The notes below the pieces were generated by a model. The model was not told the DNA's origin. It ran no database searches and worked only from the letters and a program-made list of their open reading frames with translations. Of a DNA stretch of 9,084 nucleotides, positions 1 to 6,092 are shown piece by piece. Within the stretch, counting starts at the first letter, position 1, and every line of letters starts with the position of its first letter. A program made the translations under genes and the position numbers. Origin of the DNA: JANNRR01 sp043736155 (GTDB lineage Bacteria > Pseudomonadota > Alphaproteobacteria > Rhodobacterales > Rhodobacteraceae); the NCBI GenBank assembly GCA_043736155.1, contig JAYTDA010000051.1, positions 1 through 9,084 on the forward strand. The letters are read 5' to 3'.

Positions 1-105
1 ACCAGCCCCGCGGCCAGCCGGTTGGCCGCTGATCTGGTGGGTGGCCGTGCGCCCGAACTTGATCCGGCGATGGTGGCGGCATTGTCACCCGCGCGGTTCG
101 GGTAA
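1..105 (+). CDS. C-terminal fragment of a DAO-family FAD-dependent amino-acid oxidoreductase (partial)
   Basis: An open frame enters from the left edge in frame 1 and stops at TAA 103-105, giving 34 residues. The peptide reads as a GRLxADLxxGRxPxxDPxxxSPxRF-type tail: SRLAADLVGG, then RAPELDP, then LSPARF. This is the usual C-terminus of glycine/D-amino-acid oxidase and D-amino-acid dehydrogenase-like flavoproteins, where the last FAD-contacting helix is followed by a short Pro/Arg/Phe tail. The catalytic and Rossmann parts lie outside the window, so substrate (D-amino acid, glycine, proline or another amine) cannot be assigned. The stop lies 4 bases before the GTG proposed for the next gene, which suggests a shared transcript and possible translational coupling. 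Confidence 0.6.
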   Translation, partial: TSPAASRLAADLVGGRAPELDPAMVAALSPARFG

Positions 106-109
106 AGGG

Positions 110-880
110 GTGGCGGCGTGGCGCTTCCTGACCGTGCTGCTGCTGGCCCTGGCGGCCTGTGGCAGCCCCGCGCCGCAATTGCCGCGCGCTACACCGGCTC
201 GGCTGTCTGATGCCGATCCGACCCGCTGGAGCGGCACCAATCCCGCCACCCTGCCGGTGCAGGGCATCGATCTGGCGCGGTTTCAAGGCACGGTGGATTG
301 GTCGAAGATCAAGGCGGCGGGGCTGGAGTTTGCCTGGCTGAAGGCAACCGAAGGCGGTGACCGGGTCGACCCGTTCTTTGCCGAAAACTGGCGGGCGGCG
401 AAACGTGCGGGGGTGCCGCGCGGCGCCTATCATTTCTACTACCATTGCCGCCCGGCGGAGCAACAGGCCGCCTGGTTCATCCGCCATGCCCCGCGTGAGG
501 CGGGTGCCCTGCCGCCGGTGCTGGATATGGAATGGACACCGGACAGCCCGACCTGCACCCTCCGCCCGGATGCCGCCGTGGTCCGGGCCGGGATCCTGGA
601 GTTTCAGCGGATCGTCGCTGCCCACTATGGCCAGCGCCCGGTGATCTATGCCACCGTCGATTTCTTTGCCGACAATGATCTGGGGCAGTTGCGGGGTGAG
701 GAATTCTGGCTGCGCTCTGTCGCAGCACAGCCATCGGTCACCTATCCCGGCCAGCGCTGGACCTTCTGGCAATTCAGCGCCACCGGGCTGGTTCCCGGCG
801 TGGCGCAGGAGACCGACCGCAATGCGTTCAACGGGTCAAAGGCGGACTGGGCGGCGTGGCTGGCCGCGCGGCGGCAATAG
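110..880 (+). CDS. GH25-family lysozyme-like lipoprotein
   Basis: The product is a predicted N-acetylmuramidase of glycoside hydrolase family 25, which cleaves the glycan strands of peptidoglycan; it is probably anchored to the periplasmic side of a membrane. From the GTG at 110 the protein has 256 residues. A short hydrophobic signal ends in a lipobox, LAAC, with the lipidated Cys at residue 17. The GH25 barrel covers about residues 50-250. Family hallmarks are visible: GIDLARFQG with Asp54, LDMEW with Asp139 and Glu141 (the DxE pair), the WQFS strand near 220-223, and TDRN with Asp236. The key acidic residues are therefore all present and the enzyme looks active. An alternative GTG start at 41 would add 23 residues and overlap the upstream gene by 65 bases. 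The 110 start gives a normal lipoprotein signal and sits 4 bases after the upstream stop, though its AAAGGGG ribosome binding site abuts the start unusually closely, so the start remains uncertain. The gene end is followed by a long non-coding stretch. Confidence 0.88.
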   Translation: MAAWRFLTVLLLALAACGSPAPQLPRATPARLSDADPTRWSGTNPATLPVQGIDLARFQGTVDWSKIKAAGLEFAWLKATEGGDRVDPFFAENWRAAKRAGVPRGAYHFYYHCRPAEQQAAWFIRHAPREAGALPPVLDMEWTPDSPTCTLRPDAAVVRAGILEFQRIVAAHYGQRPVIYATVDFFADNDLGQLRGEEFWLRSVAAQPSVTYPGQRWTFWQFSATGLVPGVAQETDRNAFNGSKADWAAWLAARRQ

Positions 881-892
881 CCGGGTACCAAG

Positions 893-943
893 GGCTACTA
901 GAGTTTGTCGGGCGCTTCTATCTGCGTCGGACCGACTCTAGCC
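893..943 (+). terminator. Weak stem-loop after the lysozyme gene, possible terminator
   Basis: CTAGAGT at 898-904 pairs with ACTCTAG at 935-941. A further GGC/GCC pairing is possible across a 3-base bulge. The loop is about 30 bases and contains a small GTCGG-A-CCGAC palindrome. No T-run follows, so termination is only a guess from its place 13 bases after the stop codon. Confidence 0.25.
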
Positions 944-1013
944 GGTGGGCTTGACGAGGTTGGCCGGGTATCCCGGCGCGTCTCACCCCGGGGAGGTCAA
1001 AGAAGGAAGGCGG

Positions 1014-1088
1014 ATGAAAATCTTCGGGAGGAATTGCTTTGAGCAGTGGGGAAAAACGCCAAAAAGCATAATAACAACAGGGGAGTAA
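1014..1088 (+). CDS. Candidate 24-residue small protein or leader peptide
   Basis: ATG 1014 to TAA 1086-1088 encodes 24 residues beginning MKIFGRNCF and ending SIITTGE. It is listed because of a strong purine-rich ribosome binding site, AGAAGGAAGG at 1001-1010; its AGAAGG part ends 7 bases before the ATG. The peptide has no signal, membrane segment or recognisable motif. It is not rich in one amino acid, so a classical attenuation leader is not indicated. It sits in an otherwise gene-free stretch, 438 bases before the next gene. It could be a genuine small protein or chance in a purine-rich transcript. Confidence 0.25.
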   Translation: MKIFGRNCFEQWGKTPKSIITTGE

Positions 1089-1396
1089 TCCGCGTCCCAC
1101 ATTTCGCCAAGCCATTTATTCCAGACACTCACCCTGTCCACCTACGGGCTGCCAAAAACCGCGCCAACCGGTCGCCGGCGCAGGTCGGGCAGGTCGGCGT
1201 GAGGTTGTGCGGACCCGCTCGGCAAAGCCCGCGACGGTTCTGGAACCACTGCCAGCGCCGGAACACGGTGTTGGTCTGCGGCAAAGCGCGGGCGATTGCC
1301 CGACACCTGACCGGACCGCCTTGTTGGCCGAAAGCAGGCCGCTGCCAGCAGGTCAATGTCTTGCGCCCGGATGGTTCAGGCCTATCCGTCATGTGT

Positions 1397-1506
1397 CGGA
1401 CCCCGCCCGGGGACCGGTATGCCGGGTGTTCTTATCACATCGGATGGATTGCTCTGCGCCCCGGGAAAGGCGCAATTTCGGCTTGTTGCACCGGAGCTGC
1501 GGCTCC
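1397..1506 (+). promoter_or_regulatory. Three consecutive hairpins in the leader of the FN3-like gene
   Basis: Three stems can be read in the 130 bases before the ATG at 1527. The first, at 1397-1416, is CGG-a-CCCC paired with GGGG-a-CCG around a GCCC loop. The second, at 1455-1474, is TGCGCC paired with GGCGCA around an 8-base loop. The third, at 1493-1506, is GGAGC paired with GCTCC around TGCG. None has a T-run. They could be a structured 5' leader affecting translation or stability, or chance in GC-rich DNA. No known riboswitch consensus was recognised. Confidence 0.25.
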
Positions 1507-1526
1507 TCAGATCAAGGACCAAAATC

Positions 1527-2273
1527 ATGAACATGCGTCCCACCACGTCGATATCCCTTGCGGCGCTCGTCGGCTTTGCCCTTGCCGCACCGCTGGCGGC
1601 CACTGCGCAGGCGGTTCCGCTGAAGGAGGCCAAACTGAACATCGAGCACAATGCCACCGCCAATGACACCGGCTATCAGGGGGCCATCGACAGCGAAGGC
1701 TGGGGCGGGTTGACCGTCACCGGACCGGGCGGTGTGGTGCTGGAACTGAAACCCCAGGGCGAACTGGCGACGCTTGGCATGACGGAACTGTTCTTTGAAA
1801 CTGTCGAGCCGGAAAATGCCGAAGTGCCGATTGCCAACATGCTGGCGATCATGCCCGAAGGCGATTACGTGATCGAAGGTCCGGTGGTGGAAAGCCTCGG
1901 CGGCGGCAGCACGTCGGGAACCGCGTGGCTGACCCATGTCATTCCGGCAGGTGCCGTGCTGATGACACCGGTCGAGGGCAGCACGGTTCCGGTCGCTGAC
2001 CTGCTGGTATCCTGGGGTGCGGTTACCGAAACCATCACCGGCGAGCCGGTTACCATCATCGCCTATGAGCTGATCATCGAGAAAATCGGCGATCCCAACA
2101 AGCACATGATCGGCAAACCATCGTCGCTGAGCATGCATCTGCGGCCTTCGGTGACCGAGATCACCATTTCGGCCGCGTTCTTTGAAGCCGCAACCGAATA
2201 TGATTGGGAGGTTCTCGCGGTCGAGGAAAGCGGCAACCAGACGCTGGCTTCGGGCAAATTCGCCACCGAGTAA
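1527..2273 (+). CDS. Secreted fibronectin type III-like domain protein
   Basis: The product has 248 residues and is predicted to be exported. A Sec signal occupies residues 1-29 (hydrophobic stretch around 9-24, likely cleavage after ATAQA). The mature N-terminal half (about 35-140) resembles a conserved family seen in proteobacterial FN3 proteins: IEHNATANDTGYQ, then GMTELFFETVEPE near 84-96, then MPEGDYVIEG and WLTHVIPAG near 134-142. The C-terminal half (about 146-247) alternates beta strands with a W at 163 and a YDWEV core near 225-229, consistent with one FN3/Ig-like sandwich. The ATG at 1527 is chosen because AAGGA at 1514-1518 lies 8 bases upstream and the signal peptide then starts at residue 1. 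Longer in-frame starts would bury the signal. There are no catalytic motifs and no cysteines; a structural or binding role in the periplasm or outside the cell is inferred. It appears monocistronic, with a long leader and a strong palindrome behind it. Confidence 0.8.
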   Translation: MNMRPTTSISLAALVGFALAAPLAATAQAVPLKEAKLNIEHNATANDTGYQGAIDSEGWGGLTVTGPGGVVLELKPQGELATLGMTELFFETVEPENAEVPIANMLAIMPEGDYVIEGPVVESLGGGSTSGTAWLTHVIPAGAVLMTPVEGSTVPVADLLVSWGAVTETITGEPVTIIAYELIIEKIGDPNKHMIGKPSSLSMHLRPSVTEITISAAFFEAATEYDWEVLAVEESGNQTLASGKFATE

Positions 2274-2288
2274 GACATGAAACGATCA

Positions 2289-2320
2289 GCGACGCTCCGG
2301 ACCCTGGTCCGGAGCGTCGC
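2289..2320. terminator. Perfect 32-base palindrome between convergent genes, likely bidirectional terminator
   Basis: GCGACGCTCCGGACC at 2289-2303 and its exact reverse complement at 2306-2320 are separated by CT. This gives a 14-bp perfect stem with a CCTG tetraloop. It lies 16 bases after the TAA of the FN3-like gene and 60 bases beyond the stop of the minus-strand gene. No T-run follows on the plus strand; on the minus strand the stem is followed after a few bases by TTTC. Position and stability argue for a terminator or 3'-end stabiliser rather than an operator. Confidence 0.7.
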
Positions 2321-2380
2321 ACAAGGCATTGAATGCATGAGGTTCGCGGCAGGCGCGCCGGGATGCCATGCTACCGCGAG

Positions 2381-3151
2381 CTAAGTCGCCCCCGCCAGCG
2401 TCAGCATCAGCTTGCTCAGGATCACCGAACGCCGCACCACCCCGGTGGGCAGGCCCGCATCATCGACCTTTATCAGCGCATCGACCCCGTCATCCTGCAT
2501 CTGTTGCAGCGCCTGGGTATTGGTGGTTTCCGCCGTCACGCGACCTTTGGTCAGCAGCACCAGCCCCGCCAGTTCGTCGATGTTTCCCAACCCGATCGCA
2601 TCCACCAGCCTTTGGCCGGTGCCCATTTCATCCACCACCGCCAGCACCGATTGACCACTGGCAGAGGCTACGAAGCCGCCGCTTTGACCGTCCACGAAAA
2701 TTACGGTCAGGTCCGGGTCATAGGCCATGAAGGCACGCACATACTGGGCAATCACCGTCGGCTGGTAATATCCCTGACGGCCAAGCTGCAGCGATACCGC
2801 CAGCGGGCGACCGACCGTCAAACCATCACGGATCGCCGGAATATCCCCGGCGCTGCCTTTCTGGATCACATCGATGGTCTGCGCCTCGGCAACCAGATCG
2901 GTTGGCTGCACCCTGGCGGCGGCGATCTGGCGAAACTCGATGCCCCAGCCCCCGGGCAGGGCAATCTTGGCGACAAAGCCAGAGGCAACGCCATAGGCGG
3001 CAAAGGGCAGCAGTGCCACCACCAGAAATCCGACGGAATCGGTGATCTGGTAGCGCTTCAGCAGCCAGGCCACCAGAACCGCCAGCGCAAATACGGCAAC
3101 GGCAATGGCCAGTGCACCGGTATCCAAAGTGTCCAGCATCGCCATACCCAC
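2381..3151 (-). CDS. Two-pass membrane protein with CBS-like C-terminus
   Basis: The product has 256 residues and no family name I recognise. Two hydrophobic segments (about 12-32 and 39-61) are separated by a short loop containing LKRYQ, leaving a soluble domain of about 190 residues. The last part (about 207-252) reads like one CBS motif: TNTQALQQMQDDGVDALIKVDD followed by a GVVRRS turn and a helix. A second, more divergent CBS-like strand-turn-strand may occur at 148-162 (TVIFVDGQSGGFVAS). CBS modules usually sense adenine nucleotides, so a ligand-regulated membrane role is conceivable, but this is inference. The GTG at 3149-3151 is chosen because AGGA lies 5 bases upstream; an in-frame ATG 6 bases later is the alternative. 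It lies downstream of the flavoprotein gene on the same strand, but about 200 bases and a REP-like palindrome separate them, so co-transcription is doubtful. Confidence 0.65.
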   Translation of the reverse strand: MGMAMLDTLDTGALAIAVAVFALAVLVAWLLKRYQITDSVGFLVVALLPFAAYGVASGFVAKIALPGGWGIEFRQIAAARVQPTDLVAEAQTIDVIQKGSAGDIPAIRDGLTVGRPLAVSLQLGRQGYYQPTVIAQYVRAFMAYDPDLTVIFVDGQSGGFVASASGQSVLAVVDEMGTGQRLVDAIGLGNIDELAGLVLLTKGRVTAETTNTQALQQMQDDGVDALIKVDDAGLPTGVVRRSVILSKLMLTLAGAT

Positions 3152-3252
3152 TGTTGTCCTGCCGCAACCCTATGACAGGAAGGGTCTTGCTGGAAACAGC
3201 AATTCAGCCCTTCCCGCCCCGCCCCGGAACCTGCCCCTGCCAAGGCGAGGGT

Positions 3253-3316
3253 GATCCGGGGCGGCGGCCCTTCCCCGGGAACCTTGAGACTCGGGGCCCC
3301 GGATCAAGTCCGGGGC
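3253..3316. repeat. REP-like palindromic element
   Basis: GCCCCGGA (3296-3303) and TCCGGGGC (3309-3316) form an 8-bp stem around TCAAG. Read on the minus strand this contains CCCCGGACTTGATCCGGGG, a palindrome I know as widely dispersed between genes in many alphaproteobacterial genomes. A second partial unit, GATCCGGGGC at 3253-3262, is an exact inverted copy of 3296-3305, so an alternative 10-bp stem can form around the intervening segment. It is placed 40 bases beyond the stop of the flavoprotein gene and may also serve as its transcription stop or mRNA stabiliser. Confidence 0.6.
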
Positions 3317-3355
3317 GGCGCGGGAACGGGTTCACGGCCAGCACTCGGTTTCCCC

Positions 3356-5854
3356 TCACCCATCCGCCCTGATCCGCGCGTTTGCCGGGTCAAACGGGCT
3401 GTCTTCAACCACGACTGCATCCCACAACTCGCGGTTCATCCGCACCTTCAGCTTGGTGCCCACTTCGGCCAGATCGGGGCGCACATAGCCCATGCCGATC
3501 TGTTTGCCGAAAGCGACGGAATAGCCGCCAGAGGTCAGGCGGCCGATTTTCTCGCCATTGTGCAGCAGGGCTTCCTTGCCCCAGGGGTCGGTGTCGGCGG
3601 GGCCGTCGATCAACAGGGTGCAGCATTTGGAGCGGATGCCCAGCGCCAGCATCGCCGCCTTGCCCTGAAAGTCTTTTTTCAGGTCGACAAACCGGTCCAG
3701 CGCCGCCTCCAGCGGCGACGCATCGCGGCCCAGTTCATTCCCGAACGCCCGATAGGATTTCTCCTGCCGCAGCCAGTTCTGCGCCCGTGCGCCGACCAGT
3801 TTCATTCCGTGTCTGGCACCGGCGGCCAAAAGCTGGTCCCACAGATAGCGCTGCATTTCGATCGGGTGGTGCAATTCCCAGCCCAGTTCGCCGGTATAGG
3901 CGACGCGGATGGCATTCACCGGACACATGCCCAGCTCGATCCGCCGCGCCGACAGCCAGGGGAAGCGTTTGTTCGACAGTGCGGTTGCGGGGTCGGCGTC
4001 GCGGATCAGTTCGGCGAGGATCTTGCGGCTGTTCGGGCCAGCAAGGGCGAAAACGCCCCATTGGGTGGTGACATCATGGATGTCGACATACCCGCCGCCA
4101 CGCCCGATGAAATCCTCGGCGGCCTTGCGCAGATAGTCGGCGTCATAGGCGGTCCATGCCCCGGCGGAGACAAGGTAATAGTCCGTCTCGCCGTTGCGCA
4201 CGATGGTATATTCGGTGCGGGTGGTGCCTTGGGGTGTCAGCGCATAGGTCAGGTTGATCCGGCCGACGCGTGGCAAAGCGTTGCAGGTGAACCAGTCAAG
4301 GAACGCCGTCGCCCCCGGCCCGCGGACGATGTGTTTGGTAAAGGCGGTGGCGTCGATCAGACCGGCGGTTTCGCGGATGGCTTTCGCCTCCTCCACCGCA
4401 TAGCGCCACCAGCCTCCCCGGCGGAAGCTGCGGGCGTTGTGGTCGAAATCCTCTGGTGCGTTCAGCGGCCCGTAATAGATCGGACGTTCCCAGCCGTTGA
4501 CCTGACCGAACTGGGCCCCAAGCGCCTTCTGCCGGTCGTAAACCGGGGCGGTGCGCAGCGGGCGGGCGGCTTCGCGTTCCTCGTCGGGGTGGTGCAGGAC
4601 AAAGACGTGGTCATAGCATTCCTCGTTCTTGCGCGCGGCATAGTCGGTGGTGATCCAGCCGCCGAACCGTTTGGGGTCAAGCGAGGCCATATCAATCTCG
4701 GCTTCGCCATTGACCATCATCTGGGCGAGGTAGTGGCCGGCACCACCGGCTGCGGTGATGCCGAACGAAAAGCCTTCGGCCAGCCACATGTTGCGCAAAC
4801 CCGGGGCAGGGCCGACCAGCGGGTTGCCATCGGGGGTATAGCAGATCGGGCCGTTGAAATCGTCTTTCAGCCCCACGGTCTCCGAAGACGGAATGCGGTG
4901 GATGAACGACAGGTATTCCTGTTCGATCCGTTCCAGATCCAGCGGGAACAGGTCAGCGCGGAAGGCGGCAGGGACATCATAGCGGAACCGCGCCGGGGCA
5001 CCCTTTTCATAAGGGCCCAGAATCCAGCCGCCGCGTTCTTCGCGGACATACCATTTGGCATCGGCATCGCGCAGCACCGGGTGCTGCGGCTGGGTTTTGC
5101 GGTATTCCAACAGCATCGGGTCGGGTTCGGTGACGATGTACTGATGTTCGACCGGAATCGCGGGGATACGGATCCCCAGCAGTTTCGCCGTGCGTTGGGC
5201 ATGGTTGCCAGTGGCTGTCACCACATGTTCGGCGTGAATCTCGAACCGGTCATCGGATGGCACCAGATTGCCGCCCTGTTCCACCATGCGGGTGCAAGAC
5301 ACCACCCATTCGCTGCCGGTCCAGCGGTAGCCATCGACCTGCACCTTGCGTTCAAAGGTCGCGCCAAACTGCCGCGCGCCCTTGGCCATCGCCTGCGTCA
5401 CATCGGCGGGGTTTATGTAGCCGTCTTGCGGGTGATAAAGCGCCCCCAACAGATCCTCGGTGCGCACCAATGGCCAGCGGTCCTTGATCTCTTTCGGCGA
5501 CAGAAACTCGTGATAGACCCCGGCGGTTTCCGCCACCGAGGAATAGAGCATATATTCATCCATCCGCTCGGCCCGCTGCGCCATCCGCAGGTTGCCGACG
5601 ACATAGAAGCCGGGGTTCAGACCGGTTTCCGCCTCCAGCCCCTTGTAGAAATCGACCGAATATTTGTGGATATGGGTGGTGGCGTAGCCCATGTTGAACA
5701 GCGGCAACAGGCCTGCGGCATGCCAGGTAGAGCCAGAGGTCAGTTCATCACGTTCGACCAGCATGGTGTCCCAACCCGCGCGGGCCAGGTGATAGGCTAT
5801 CCCGGTTCCCACGGCACCACCGCCGACAACAAGAGCTTTGACATGGGTCTTCAT
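3356..5854 (-). CDS. Dimethylglycine/sarcosine dehydrogenase-type FAD oxidoreductase with GcvT (folate) domain
   Basis: The product has 832 residues, the usual length for this fused family. It is predicted to oxidatively demethylate an N-methylglycine (dimethylglycine or sarcosine) using FAD. The released one-carbon unit would be passed to tetrahydrofolate in the C-terminal half, a step in glycine betaine/choline breakdown and C1 supply. The N-terminal Rossmann segment has GGGAVGTG (11-18) with an acidic VERDE at strand end. GSTWHAAGL (41-49) carries His45, the position of the covalent FAD-histidine in dimethylglycine dehydrogenases. The DAO fold closes with PDGNPLVGPAPG and FSFGITAAGGAGHY (341-375). 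The GcvT domain starts about 430 and shows LIDATAFTKHIVRGPGA, AGPNSRKIL and the folate-site hallmark YTGELGWE (653-660). The C-terminal barrel includes LTSGGYS and GMGYVRPDL. AAGGAGG-type Shine-Dalgarno AAGGAGG lies 7 bases before the ATG. The signal for export is absent, so it is cytoplasmic. Substrate choice between dimethylglycine, sarcosine or a related amine is not settled by sequence. Confidence 0.9.
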   Translation of the reverse strand: MKTHVKALVVGGGAVGTGIAYHLARAGWDTMLVERDELTSGSTWHAAGLLPLFNMGYATTHIHKYSVDFYKGLEAETGLNPGFYVVGNLRMAQRAERMDEYMLYSSVAETAGVYHEFLSPKEIKDRWPLVRTEDLLGALYHPQDGYINPADVTQAMAKGARQFGATFERKVQVDGYRWTGSEWVVSCTRMVEQGGNLVPSDDRFEIHAEHVVTATGNHAQRTAKLLGIRIPAIPVEHQYIVTEPDPMLLEYRKTQPQHPVLRDADAKWYVREERGGWILGPYEKGAPARFRYDVPAAFRADLFPLDLERIEQEYLSFIHRIPSSETVGLKDDFNGPICYTPDGNPLVGPAPGLRNMWLAEGFSFGITAAGGAGHYLAQMMVNGEAEIDMASLDPKRFGGWITTDYAARKNEECYDHVFVLHHPDEEREAARPLRTAPVYDRQKALGAQFGQVNGWERPIYYGPLNAPEDFDHNARSFRRGGWWRYAVEEAKAIRETAGLIDATAFTKHIVRGPGATAFLDWFTCNALPRVGRINLTYALTPQGTTRTEYTIVRNGETDYYLVSAGAWTAYDADYLRKAAEDFIGRGGGYVDIHDVTTQWGVFALAGPNSRKILAELIRDADPATALSNKRFPWLSARRIELGMCPVNAIRVAYTGELGWELHHPIEMQRYLWDQLLAAGARHGMKLVGARAQNWLRQEKSYRAFGNELGRDASPLEAALDRFVDLKKDFQGKAAMLALGIRSKCCTLLIDGPADTDPWGKEALLHNGEKIGRLTSGGYSVAFGKQIGMGYVRPDLAEVGTKLKVRMNRELWDAVVVEDSPFDPANARIRADG

Positions 5855-6092
5855 CGGGCGGCCTCCTTGAATGGCTTGCCCCTACATGCCTGATTGGCAG
5901 GGTGTGGGGCAAGTCCACCCGACCATTGGCAGCGAAAAACGACATGGGGGGTGATGACCTGTGCCGGTGGCGACATGGGTTGGTCAGACGGCCGCGCCAG
6001 CCAGCATAAAGTTGCCGGTCGATACCGGGTGAAGCGGCGCAGGCAGAGATTTTGATTGGCCTGTTCCGACCCGCCCATGCTAGAAATCCGGC
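5855..6092. promoter_or_regulatory. Divergent control region between the flavoprotein and GH39-like genes
   Basis: The two genes are transcribed away from each other from this 238-bp gap, so it should hold both promoters. On the minus strand a strong Shine-Dalgarno (AAGGAGG, complement of 5862-5868) precedes the flavoprotein ATG. On the plus strand TTGATT at 6052-6057 could be a -35 box; 17 bases on is only a poor -10 (CATGCT, 6075-6080). No clear Shine-Dalgarno precedes the ATG at 6093. A 9-base direct repeat CGACATGGG occurs at 5940-5948 and 5971-5979, starts 31 bases apart, and CCGGT/ACCGG at 6015-6028 can form a small hairpin. No regulator is encoded alongside. Confidence 0.4.

Larger units (their letters stand above)
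881..1526. other. 646-bp intergenic stretch without a convincing large gene
   Basis: Open frames here on either strand are short, lack family motifs and have mostly poor starts. Visible elements are the stem-loop at 893-943, a perfect 6-bp hairpin GCCGGG-TAT-CCCGGC at 963-977, a purine-rich segment (about 990-1085) containing a 24-codon ORF with a good ribosome binding site, an A-rich patch around 1050-1080, and three hairpins at 1397-1506 just before the next gene. A TTGACG at 951-956 resembles a -35 box but has no good -10 partner. Possible contents are a small RNA, a long leader for the downstream gene, or decayed coding DNA; the sequence alone does not decide between them. Confidence 0.5.

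Noticed and set aside
951..956. TTGACG as a -35 promoter box after the lysozyme gene
   Set aside because: No acceptable -10 hexamer lies 16-18 bases downstream; the region there is GC-only.
1129..1392. Minus-strand 87-codon frame with a stretch (TNTVFRRWQWFQ) faintly like the N-terminal part of IS5-type transposases
   Set aside because: The resemblance is limited to about a dozen residues. There are no DDE motifs, terminal inverted repeats or target duplications, so a transposase remnant cannot be supported.
1512..2138. 208-codon minus-strand frame opposite the FN3-like gene
   Set aside because: The plus strand encodes a signal peptide and a conserved domain with a proper ribosome binding site; the antisense peptide has only His/Arg-rich, motif-free sequence.
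3251..5893. Very long plus-strand open frame (880 codons) opposite the flavoprotein gene
   Set aside because: It mirrors the minus-strand gene almost end to end. The minus strand has the full family motif set and a strong ribosome binding site; the plus-strand product shows no domain. It results from GC-rich codon usage removing stops on the opposite strand.
5891..6060. 8-base direct repeat TGATTGGC at 5891-5898 and 6053-6060, near each end of the divergent region
   Set aside because: An 8-mer repeated once in about 240 bases is close to chance expectation and has no symmetry.
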